This document shows, piece by piece, positions 34,013 to 41,841 of a stretch of 64,000 bases of DNA. The notes below the pieces were generated by a model that had not been told where the DNA came from, made no database searches, and saw only the letters and a program-made list of their open reading frames with translations. Numbering within the stretch: position 1 is the stretch's first letter; each line of letters begins with the position of its first letter. The position numbers were made by a program, and so were the translations under genes. The stretch is from positions 62,001 to 126,000 of the forward strand of contig CBDFKY010000004.1 in assembly GCA_965248995.1 (NCBI GenBank), in the 5' to 3' direction. This stretch comes from CBDFKY01 sp965248995. GTDB taxonomy: Bacteria; Pseudomonadota; Alphaproteobacteria; Rickettsiales; UBA998.

Positions 34013-35457
34013 AGTACGTTTCCTTTTTAATGCTGATAATAGGATTAACCGCTTGTACCGTGGGACCGGATTACCATGCGCCCGACATGGATGCGCCGGA
34101 TGCGTGGCACGCGGGCGCCGGAAGGACCGGCGTTGCGGCGCGTTCGGCTCGCTGGTGGGAGAATTTCCATGACGCGACGCTGGATGACCTGATCGAGCAG
34201 GCGTTGTCCAACAACCAGCAGATCAAACTGGCGGAAGCGCGCCTTACCGAGGAACGCGCCAACCGGCTCGCGGTGGCGTCCGCCTTGTATCCGCAGATAT
34301 CGCTCGGCGGAAACACGACGCGCGGTAACCAGACGACCGCACAGTCGGCGGCGTTCATTCCGAGTTCCTTGGCGGGAGCGGGAGGCGGGGACGATCCGAA
34401 ACCCGTGACCGTTGCACAAGCAACGTTCGACGCCAGCTGGGAGCCCGACCTGTTTGGCGGTACGCGCCGTCAGGTGGAGGCGGAGCAGGCGCAGATAGAG
34501 GGCGCGCAAGCCGATGTACGCGCCGTGCAGCTGGCACTGATCGGTGATGTGGCGCAAAATTACATCGGCTTGCGGCAGTTGCAGGCGCAGGCGGCGATCA
34601 TCCGCAAAACCGCCAAGGCACAGCAGAACCTCGCAGGCATCGCCAACCGCAGCTATAAGGTCGGGACGGGAAGCCGTTTCGAGGCGGCGGAGGCGGAAGC
34701 GCTGGCGCAGTCGACCGATGCGCGCCTCCCTGAGCTGAAACGGCAGGAACAGGCGCTAAGCAATCAGTTATCGGTCTTGCTCGGCGAGACCGCCGGGCCG
34801 CTCGGCGACCGGTTGCACAACTCAGCGCCCCTGCCGAAGCCGATCATGATTCCCGCCTTGCAGGCGCCCGCCGAAACCTTGCGGCAACGGCCCGACGTGC
34901 GCGCCGTCGAACGCGCCCTTGCCGCGGCGACCGCATTGCAGGGTGCTGCTATCGCCGAGGCGTATCCCAAGGTTACGCTCTCCGCCCTGTTCGGTGTACT
35001 CGATACCTCACTCAGCGATCCGGTGCGCATCTGGTCGTATACCGGCGGGGTCGCCGCGCCGCTCTTCACGTTCGGCAGGATCGAAGGGCAGATTAATGCG
35101 GCCAACGCCCGGGAACGGCAGGCGTTCTACCGTTACCGGCAGACGGTATTGCAGGCGGTAGCCGATGTAGAGACACAGTTGCAGAACGTCGCGTGGTCGA
35201 ACGTGCGGGCCGTCAAGCTGAAGCGTGCCGCCCGGAGCGCATCGGAAGCGGTGGGAATCGCCCGCAAGCGTTATACGAACGGTGTCGCCCCGTTCACCGA
35301 AGTGCTGAATGCGGAGCAGCAGTTTTACCAGGTCGAAAACGACCATGTGATTGCGCAGGGCCAGCACCTTAACTATCTTGTCGCCCTGCATAAAGCGCTC
35401 GGCCTTCTTCCCCCAACACCCTCCAAGGAGTCTTCCCATGTTACCAATGTTCGATAG
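34009..35457 (+). CDS. outer-membrane efflux lipoprotein (NodT/OprM-like TolC family)
   Basis: Encodes 482 residues from GTG 34009 (GTGA overlap). A lipoprotein signal (FLMLIIGLTAC, modified Cys16) is followed by CTVGPDYHAP, the usual RND/NodT outer-membrane factor start. The WWENFHDATLDDLIEQALSN segment and two repeats of long coiled-coil helices match the TolC fold; TFDASWEPDLFGGTRRQVEA and YTGGVAAPLFTFGRIEGQIN are family landmarks. It completes a five-gene tripartite exporter. The substrate is unknown. Its 3' end overlaps the start of phaZ by 20 bases. Confidence 0.93.
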   Translation: MKYVSFLMLIIGLTACTVGPDYHAPDMDAPDAWHAGAGRTGVAARSARWWENFHDATLDDLIEQALSNNQQIKLAEARLTEERANRLAVASALYPQISLGGNTTRGNQTTAQSAAFIPSSLAGAGGGDDPKPVTVAQATFDASWEPDLFGGTRRQVEAEQAQIEGAQADVRAVQLALIGDVAQNYIGLRQLQAQAAIIRKTAKAQQNLAGIANRSYKVGTGSRFEAAEAEALAQSTDARLPELKRQEQALSNQLSVLLGETAGPLGDRLHNSAPLPKPIMIPALQAPAETLRQRPDVRAVERALAAATALQGAAIAEAYPKVTLSALFGVLDTSLSDPVRIWSYTGGVAAPLFTFGRIEGQINAANARERQAFYRYRQTVLQAVADVETQLQNVAWSNVRAVKLKRAARSASEAVGIARKRYTNGVAPFTEVLNAEQQFYQVENDHVIAQGQHLNYLVALHKALGLLPPTPSKESSHVTNVR

Positions 35458-36745
35458 CCGTTATGTATATACTTCGGTGGATGCATGGTACAATGCCATG
35501 CGGTTTCCTTCACAATGGTTCAAATACGCGGCGGATACGCTGGATGAGCGTATGTCGCCGGTCAACCATGCGTGGGAGGATGCAAACCCTTCCCTTACAA
35601 AACTTCGCCGCTGCATGTCCGTCCGTTTGCGTCTGGCACAGCGCCTGACGCAGAGTTATGAAAAGCCGGCGTTTGGCATCACGCATACCGAAGTGAACGG
35701 CGCGAAGGTGGAAATAGTAGAAGAATGCGTATTCACCACGCCCTTCTGTCATCTGCTGCATTTCAAAAAGGAAGGAGCCACCGGCCAGCCCCGCTTAAGT
35801 CAGCCGCGCCTGCTTATGGTCGCGCCGATGGCGGGACATTACGCGACGCTGCTGCGTGATACGGTGCGTGATTCCCTGCCGCATTTCGACGTGTACGTCA
35901 CCGACTGGCAGAATGCCCGCGACGTGCCGATCAGCCACGGCGCGTTCGATTTCGACAGCTGCATCGCCGTGCTGGTGCGGTGTTTCGAACATCTGTCGGC
36001 CGAGCCGTTCCATGTGATGGGCGTCTGCCAGTCCGGCGTGCCGGTTTATGCCGCGGTCGCCCTACTCGAGGATAACGAACAGGTGCGCGACTGGCTGCCT
36101 AGCAGCGTCACCTTGATGGGCAGCCCAATCGATACGCGCCAGTCACCCACTTCGGTCAATACCTATGCCATGCAGCATAACGAGGACTGGTTCGAGCACA
36201 CCGCGCTCACCATCGTGCCGGAAGGACATCCGGGGGAGCGGCGGCTGGTCTATCCCGGTTTCATGCAGCTTGCGGCATTCCTCAGTATGCATCCGGAGCG
36301 ACACCAGAAATCGATCAAGGACGCCATGCAGCATTACGTGTCCGGCGATTTCGAGGGTGAAGAGAAGATCAGTTCATTCTACGGGGAATATTGCTCGGTG
36401 ATGGACCTGACGGCGGAATTTTACCTGCAGACAGTGCGGGTGGTGTTTCAGGAGGCGCTGCTGCCGCAGGGCAAGTTGACTTCCCGCGGTCGCAAGGTCG
36501 ATCCGGGCGCGATCCGGCAGACCCCCATTTTCGCGGTGGAAGGGGAACTCGACGATATCTGCGGGCTTGGCCAGACGAGAGCGGCCCTTGATCTTGCCAC
36601 GCAGTTGCCGGAGAGCAAGAAATCCTACCTGATGCTGCCGGGCGCCGGCCATTACGGCTTGTTCAACGGACACCGATATCGCGAAACGGTCTTGCCGCGA
36701 CTGCTGCAGTTTACCGGTAACCAGCTCTTAAAAAAAGCGGGCTGA
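35438..36745 (+). CDS. phaZ: intracellular polyhydroxybutyrate depolymerase
   Basis: Mobilises PHB granules inside the cell. From ATG 35438, with an AAGGAG Shine-Dalgarno at 35425-35430, the protein is 435 residues. It lacks a signal peptide, as expected for the intracellular type. The nucleophile motif is GVCQSG with Cys197 in place of the usual lipase Ser, a hallmark of PhaZ1-type depolymerases. MVAPMAGHYATLLRDTV and the C-terminal GAGHYGLFNGHRYR (catalytic His) are also family signatures. It overlaps the efflux channel gene but functionally belongs to the following pta-ackA pair, forming a reserve-mobilisation operon. Confidence 0.93.
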   Translation: MLPMFDSRYVYTSVDAWYNAMRFPSQWFKYAADTLDERMSPVNHAWEDANPSLTKLRRCMSVRLRLAQRLTQSYEKPAFGITHTEVNGAKVEIVEECVFTTPFCHLLHFKKEGATGQPRLSQPRLLMVAPMAGHYATLLRDTVRDSLPHFDVYVTDWQNARDVPISHGAFDFDSCIAVLVRCFEHLSAEPFHVMGVCQSGVPVYAAVALLEDNEQVRDWLPSSVTLMGSPIDTRQSPTSVNTYAMQHNEDWFEHTALTIVPEGHPGERRLVYPGFMQLAAFLSMHPERHQKSIKDAMQHYVSGDFEGEEKISSFYGEYCSVMDLTAEFYLQTVRVVFQEALLPQGKLTSRGRKVDPGAIRQTPIFAVEGELDDICGLGQTRAALDLATQLPESKKSYLMLPGAGHYGLFNGHRYRETVLPRLLQFTGNQLLKKAG

Positions 36746-36746
36746 T

Positions 36747-37694
36747 ATGGAAGCGTTGTTGAACCTGACCTTGCTGCGTGAACATTTCCTGGAGCGCGCG
36801 AGGGTAAAACCAAAATTGCGGGTAGCGGTGGTGCATCCGGCAAGCCGGGAAGCGCTGGAAGGGGCGGTGGAAGCGGCACATGCCGGGTTAATCGAGCCGG
36901 TGCTTATCGGTCCGGCCAGTAAAATCGCCTCAATTGCCGCAGAGGCGAATATCGACCTGTCGTCTTACGAACAGATTGAGGCGCCGCACAGCCACGCGGC
37001 GGCGGAAGCGGGTGCGGCGCTGGCGGGAGCCGGCAAGGTCCATGCGATCATGAAAGGCAGCCTGCATACCGACGAGCTGATGAGCGCCGTACTGCGGGCG
37101 GAAAACAACCTGCGCACCGAGCGGCGCTTGAGCCACGTGTTCGTGATGGCGACGGCGCATTACCATAAACCGTTCTTCATTACCGACGCGGCGATCAACA
37201 TCGCGCCGGACCTGTCCGCCAAAGCCGACATCGTGCAGAACGCGGTGGACCTGTTCCTGGCGGTACGGGAAACCGACCAGTTGCCGAAAGTCGCGGTGCT
37301 CGCAGCGGTGGAGACGGTCAACACCAGAATGCAAGCGACGATCGACGCGGCCTGCCTGTGCAAAATGGCGGAACGGGGGCAGATACACAATGCCATCCTT
37401 GACGGGCCGCTCGGGTATGACAACGCCCTTTCCCTGAAAGCCGCGGCGATCAAGCACATCACGTCACCGGTGGCGGGAGACGCCGATATTTTCGTGACGC
37501 CCGATCTGGAATCGGGCAATATGCTGGTCAAACAACTGGTGCTGCTCGCCGAAGCATCGGCGGCGGGAATCGTCCTCGGCGCGAAAGTGCCGATCATTCT
37601 CACCAGCCGTGCCGACGGGCCCGAAGCGCGTATCGGTTCGTGCGCCCTCGCGGTGCTGTATGCTGACGCGAAGGCGCAGCCTGCGGAGCAGTAA
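36747..37694 (+). CDS. phosphate acetyl/butyryltransferase
   Basis: Encodes 315 residues of the Pta/Ptb fold, which exchanges the CoA of acyl-CoA for phosphate. Landmarks are VAVVHPASREALEGAVEAA, IMKGSLHTDELMSAVL, RTERRLSHVFVM, NAILDGPLGYDNALS and TPDLESGNMLVKQL near the C-terminus, all typical of the short phosphotransacylase group that often precedes an acetate/butyrate kinase. It starts one base after phaZ stops and three bases before ackA, so the products of PHB breakdown can flow through acyl-CoA to acyl-phosphate and ATP. Whether acetyl- or butyryl-CoA is preferred is not clear. Confidence 0.9.
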   Translation: MEALLNLTLLREHFLERARVKPKLRVAVVHPASREALEGAVEAAHAGLIEPVLIGPASKIASIAAEANIDLSSYEQIEAPHSHAAAEAGAALAGAGKVHAIMKGSLHTDELMSAVLRAENNLRTERRLSHVFVMATAHYHKPFFITDAAINIAPDLSAKADIVQNAVDLFLAVRETDQLPKVAVLAAVETVNTRMQATIDAACLCKMAERGQIHNAILDGPLGYDNALSLKAAAIKHITSPVAGDADIFVTPDLESGNMLVKQLVLLAEASAAGIVLGAKVPIILTSRADGPEARIGSCALAVLYADAKAQPAEQ

Positions 37695-37697
37695 TCA

Positions 37698-38759
37698 ATG
37701 ACGCACTCAGCGAACCTCACGTTCAATGCCGGGTCTTCAAGCCTGAAAATCGGCGTATTCGACGCGTTGACGCTGGAGGAAATCACCCGTCACGACGCGA
37801 AAAACTTAGATGCCGCCCTAGCGCTCATCAAGGAAACCGGTGTTTCCGTCCAGCGCGTCGCCCACCGTGTCGTTCATGGAGGCGAGCATTTCAGCGCGCC
37901 GGTCGTGCTGGATGACGCGATTATCAACGAACTGCGGACACTCATTCCGCTGGCACCGCTGCATCTGCCGCCGAGCCTGGAAATGATAGGTCAGCTGCGC
38001 ACCCTTTACCCGGATATCCCGCATGTCGCATGTTTCGATACGGGTTTCCACACGACCCTGCCACCGCTGGAGCGGGCATTACCTCTGCCGCCGTCATTCA
38101 CCTCGGGCGGGATGCGGCGTTACGGGTTTCACGGGCTGTCCTATCAGTATATCGCCTCCGTCCTGCCGGATGCCGCAGGCGAGACGGCACTGGGCAGGGT
38201 CGTCGTCGCGCATCTGGGCAGCGGTGCGAGCCTGTGCGCGATGCACCGCTTGCAAAGCGTCGCCACGACCATGAGTTTCAGCAGTCTCGACGGGCTGATG
38301 ATGGGCACACGCTGCGGGACAATAGATCCGGGTGTCATCCTCTACCTGCTGCGGGAAAGGCGGATGGACGCGGATAAAGTGAGTGATCTGCTCTATCATC
38401 ATGCAGGCCTGAAAGGTCTGGCGGGGGAGAGCGACATGCGCACGCTGGAAGCGGCAGGCACGCCGGAAGCCGATTTCGCGATCGCGCTGTTCTGTTATCA
38501 GGTGGCGAAACATGTCGCTTCCATGGCGACCGCATTGCAGGGAATCGACGCGCTGGTTTTCACGGGCGGCATCGGTGAGCATTCGGCGCGGGTGCGGCGT
38601 GAAGTGTGCGCACGGCTGGAATGGATCGGCGTGACGCTTGACGCGGCCGCTGATGGGAAGCGTTCGGCATGTATCAGTACGCCGTCATCGAAAGTGAAAG
38701 CGTATGTGATCGCCACGAACGAAGAAAAAATGATGGCGGAACTTAGCCGGGCATTATAG
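37698..38759 (+). CDS. ackA: acetate (short-chain acyl) kinase
   Basis: Encodes 353 residues, slightly shorter than the usual 390-400. It makes ATP and carboxylate from acyl-phosphate. Family motifs are NAGSSSLKIGVFD (N-terminal phosphate loop), HRVVHGGEHF, FDTGFHTTLPP, RRYGFHGLSYQYI, HLGSGASLCAM, MGTRCGTIDPGV and VFTGGIGEHSARVR. The N-terminal region after the phosphate loop is shortened compared with classical AckA, which accounts for the size. It is the last gene of phaZ-pta-ackA, followed by a hairpin. Confidence 0.93.
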   Translation: MTHSANLTFNAGSSSLKIGVFDALTLEEITRHDAKNLDAALALIKETGVSVQRVAHRVVHGGEHFSAPVVLDDAIINELRTLIPLAPLHLPPSLEMIGQLRTLYPDIPHVACFDTGFHTTLPPLERALPLPPSFTSGGMRRYGFHGLSYQYIASVLPDAAGETALGRVVVAHLGSGASLCAMHRLQSVATTMSFSSLDGLMMGTRCGTIDPGVILYLLRERRMDADKVSDLLYHHAGLKGLAGESDMRTLEAAGTPEADFAIALFCYQVAKHVASMATALQGIDALVFTGGIGEHSARVRREVCARLEWIGVTLDAAADGKRSACISTPSSKVKAYVIATNEEKMMAELSRAL

Positions 38760-38765
38760 CGTTTT

Positions 38766-38803
38766 AACTTTATAATGATTCATTCATGAGCCATTATAAA
38801 GTT
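38766..38803. terminator. hairpin between ackA and the convergent hybrid kinase gene
   Basis: AACTTTATAATG (38766-38777) and its exact complement (38792-38803) form a 12-bp stem with a 14-base loop between convergent genes. There is no strong T-tract, so this is a terminator by position rather than by classic form. Confidence 0.55.
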
Positions 38804-38860
38804 GAGCACCGCTATGTAATTCCTGTCTTTTAAAAAAAGTACGGATTCGTTTCAGCGCTC

Positions 38861-40453
38861 TCAGCTGGCTGTAGATGAAGGCAGGGAATTAATGAGAGCG
38901 GAAAACGCCTGGAAATCCACCGGTTTGACGAAATGGTGGTCGAACCCCGCTTCCCTGGCCATTTCACGATCCTTGGCCTGTCCCCATCCGGTCTGGGCGA
39001 TCATGACGGTATGCGCGAAGGCGGGATCGGCTTTCAGTTCACGGCAGACTTCGTAACCGTTTTTGCCGGGCAGGCCGATATCCAGCAGAATCACGTCGGG
39101 GTGATGTTGCCGGGCAAGCAGGATCGCTTCCTCACCGTCATGCGCCAGCAGGTAATGATGTCCGAGCATTTCCAGCATCCAGCCAGTGGTTTTCGCTGAA
39201 GGGACGTTGTCATCCACCACCAGGATGGAAAGGGGGCGCACTGAGGGCGCGGTCGCATCTACGGGGTCTTCGATTTCTTCCGGAGGAGCAGTAACGGTGG
39301 GCAGTGTCAGCGTGAACGTGCTGCCCTGATCCGCGCCTGTACTCTCCGCCCTGATATCGCCACCATGCATTTCCACCAGTTGCCGCACCAGTGCGAGCCC
39401 GATACCGAGCCCACCCTGCGAACGTTCCAGATTGTTTTCCACCTGCGTAAAAAGATCGAAGATTTTCGGCAGCATAGGTGCCGGAATCCCCGAACCGTTA
39501 TCTTCCACGCGTAAATTTACTTGATTCGGCTGTGCCTCCGCACTAAGCACGATCTTTCCGCCGCTCGGCGTATATTTTGCGGCGTTGCCAAGCAGGTTGC
39601 CGATGATCTGCGCCAGCCGCGTCAAATCCGCTTCCACCCAGACGGGGTCTTCCGGTAACCGGACGGTGAGATGATGCTGGGCCTCCTCGATCGCGGTATG
39701 GGTGGCTTCCAGAGCATTTTGCACGGCCGTCTGCAGCAGGATCGGTTCTTTGCGAAGATCGATCTTTCCCTGGCTCACGCGTGAGACATCCAGCAGATCG
39801 TCGATCAACCGCACCATATGGGTCAACTGCCGGTCCATCATCTGGCGCGTTTCTTCGGCAACATCCTCTGACGGGTGCATCCGCAGTACCTGCAGACCGT
39901 TGCGCACCGGCGCCAACGGGTTGCGCAGTTCGTGCGCGAGCGTCGCCAGGAATTCATCCTTACGGTGGTCCGCCTCTTCCAGCGCCGCGGCATATTGCTG
40001 CATTTCCGCCAGCAGTCGGCGGTTTTCATCGCGCTGCCGGGCCAGCAGCCGGCGCTGGGCGCCGAGGTCGAAGAACACGTCCGCCTTGCTTTTGAGAATA
40101 TCTGGCTCGATGGGTTTATGGATGAAGTCCACCGCTCCTTTCTCATAGCCGAGAAAACGGCGCTGCGCGTCCATCACGCCCGCGGTAAGGAAAATGATCG
40201 GGATATGACGGGTCTTCGAAGTGGACCGCATCAGTTCTGCCAGCTCGAACCCGTCCATACCCGGCATCTGCACGTCGAGCAGGGCCAGCGCCACTTCATA
40301 CCGGAGCAATAATTCGAGCGCTTCCGGTCCTGACTGCGCTTTGAGCATGACCAGCCCTTCACGCTTCAGGAGCGCTTCCAGAGCGATCAGGTTTTCCTTC
40401 AGATCATCGACTAAAAGAAAATAGACCGGTTCGTTCAAAGAGAGGTCCATCAT
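38861..40453 (-). CDS. hybrid histidine kinase with two receiver domains (REC-HisKA-HATPase-REC)
   Basis: Encodes 530 residues, cytoplasmic. Receiver 1 has acceptor Asp60 (ALALLDVQMPGMDG) and Lys113. HisKA has His174 in TLAHELRNPL, and the ATPase shows GNAAKYTPSGG, EDNGSGIP and GGLGIGLAL. A C-terminal receiver (LVVDDN, ILLDIGLPGKNG, FVKPVD) completes it. It receives input as a response regulator and passes it on through its own kinase and final receiver. Its ATG overlaps the TGA of the broken cheB, so it closes the kinase-cheR-cheB-kinase operon. It is the intact relative of the truncated kinase beside kaiB. Confidence 0.93.
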   Translation of the reverse strand: MMDLSLNEPVYFLLVDDLKENLIALEALLKREGLVMLKAQSGPEALELLLRYEVALALLDVQMPGMDGFELAELMRSTSKTRHIPIIFLTAGVMDAQRRFLGYEKGAVDFIHKPIEPDILKSKADVFFDLGAQRRLLARQRDENRRLLAEMQQYAAALEEADHRKDEFLATLAHELRNPLAPVRNGLQVLRMHPSEDVAEETRQMMDRQLTHMVRLIDDLLDVSRVSQGKIDLRKEPILLQTAVQNALEATHTAIEEAQHHLTVRLPEDPVWVEADLTRLAQIIGNLLGNAAKYTPSGGKIVLSAEAQPNQVNLRVEDNGSGIPAPMLPKIFDLFTQVENNLERSQGGLGIGLALVRQLVEMHGGDIRAESTGADQGSTFTLTLPTVTAPPEEIEDPVDATAPSVRPLSILVVDDNVPSAKTTGWMLEMLGHHYLLAHDGEEAILLARQHHPDVILLDIGLPGKNGYEVCRELKADPAFAHTVMIAQTGWGQAKDREMAREAGFDHHFVKPVDFQAFSALINSLPSSTAS

Positions 40454-41012
40454 ATCACCATGGTTTTAAGGAAGTCGGATAACCGGGTCAAGTCCAGCGC
40501 GTCAGCGGAAGGGCAGGACCGTAGCGCGGCCTGCGGCATGGCGGCGGCGTATGCGGTGTTCGGCGTTTGTACGAACGCGGCGCCGCCGGCGTCCACCACC
40601 GCTTTCAATCCCTGCGATCCGTCGGCGTTCGCGCCGGTCAGCACGATGCCGATAAGCGTTTCGCGATACGCATCCGCCGCGCTTTCGAACAATACGTCGA
40701 TCGCCGGGCGGGAATAGAGCACCGGCTCATCGCTGGAAAGCGACAGGTGCGCTCGACCAGCAGGTGATAATCCGGCGGTGCGAAATAAATGGTGCCGGGG
40801 CGGATGGTTTCCTTGTCTTCCGCTTCTTTCACATGCATTCCGCATTTGGCGGCGAACAGATCCACCATGGCGCTCGGCCTGTCCGGGGGCAGGTGTACCA
40901 CGATGAAAATCGGCAGCGGATAGTTGTGTGGCAGTGACGGCAACAAAACGGAAAGCGCTTCCACCGCGCCAGCGGATACGCCGATGACCACTGCCTGATA
41001 GGGCGCGCTCAT
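40450..41012 (-). pseudogene. cheB-like protein-glutamate methylesterase, frameshifted
   Basis: The first frame (from 41012) gives the start of a CheB catalytic domain: AVVIGVSAGAVEAL with the Ser nucleophile, FIVVHLPPDRPSAM with the His, and GTIYFAPPDYHLLVE. It then leaves the family frame at about 40750-40754. The next frame resumes exactly with AHLSLSSDEPVLYSRPAIDV, LFESAADAYRETL and IVLTGANADGSQG carrying the Asp, and ends at 40450. Restoring one G (GCG to GGCG) joins them. No receiver domain precedes the catalytic domain, as in other stress-type CheR/CheB modules. Both ends overlap neighbours by ATGA, so the operon layout is intact although the enzyme is not. Confidence 0.88.
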
Positions 41013-41839
41013 TGCGAACCGCCGTTTTTCTGATAAATCCGCTCCTGTTGCGAGAATTCGCTGAACTGCTCTTTATGCTTCGAGAAGCGCAGGTTTTCTT
41101 TCGCGCCCAGTCCTAAAAACCCTTTACGGGCCAGCGAGTCCGCGAACAGGCCGATCGCCCGATCCTGCAGCTCCCGTTCAAAATAAATCAGTACGTTGCG
41201 GCAGGAGATGAAATGCATTTCAGCGAACACCGCGTCCGTGACCAGGCTGTGATCGGAAAACACCACGCGCTGGCGCAGACTCTTGTCCAGCGTGGCGCGT
41301 CCGTAAGCGGCGGTGTAGTAATCGGAGAGGGAGGATTTGCCTCCGGCGCGGCGATGGTTTTCGGTAAACAGCTGAATCCGCTCCAGTGGGTAGACGCCTG
41401 CTTCGGCTTTGCGCAGCGCTTCGGGGTTGATGTCCGTGGCATAGATCAGGATCTTATCCTCCAGCCCTTCTTCCCGGAACAGGATGGCGAGTGAATAAAC
41501 TTCTTCCCCCTCGCTGCAGCCGGCCACCCAGAGCTTCAGGGACGGGTAGGTGCGCAGATGCGGGATCACTTTCTCACGCAGCGCCAGGAAATATGCGGGA
41601 TCGCGAAACATTTCGCTCACCTGCACCGTCAGGTAGGAAAGCATCCGGGGCAGCAGTTCGGGCTCGTGCAGCACGCGGTCCTGCAGCATGGAATAGCTGC
41701 GGCAGCCGAGCTGCTCTTTCGCTTGAGCCAGGCGGCGCTTGATCGAAGCCATGGAATAGCCGCGAAAGTCGTAATGGTATTTCTGGAACAGCGCTTCCAG
41801 AAACAGGGGCAGTTCGATGTCTTCGGTACGATGCGGCAT
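41009..41839 (-). CDS. CheR-like protein methyltransferase
   Basis: Encodes 276 residues from ATG 41839, two bases after the upstream kinase stop. A longer frame up to 41992 overlaps the kinase and is not supported. The N-terminal helical domain (FRGYSMASIKRRLAQ) precedes a SAM-dependent methyltransferase domain: VSEMFRDPAYF, LKLWVAGCSEGEEVYSLAI (SAM loop), IYATDINPEALRKAEAGVY and HFISCRNVLIYFE. CheR methylates glutamates in chemoreceptors. No receptor or flagellar gene is present here, so the target is more likely a cytoplasmic partner of the adjoining hybrid kinases. The stop overlaps the cheB remnant. Confidence 0.92.
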   Translation of the reverse strand: MPHRTEDIELPLFLEALFQKYHYDFRGYSMASIKRRLAQAKEQLGCRSYSMLQDRVLHEPELLPRMLSYLTVQVSEMFRDPAYFLALREKVIPHLRTYPSLKLWVAGCSEGEEVYSLAILFREEGLEDKILIYATDINPEALRKAEAGVYPLERIQLFTENHRRAGGKSSLSDYYTAAYGRATLDKSLRQRVVFSDHSLVTDAVFAEMHFISCRNVLIYFERELQDRAIGLFADSLARKGFLGLGAKENLRFSKHKEQFSEFSQQERIYQKNGGSQ

Positions 41840-41841
41840 GG

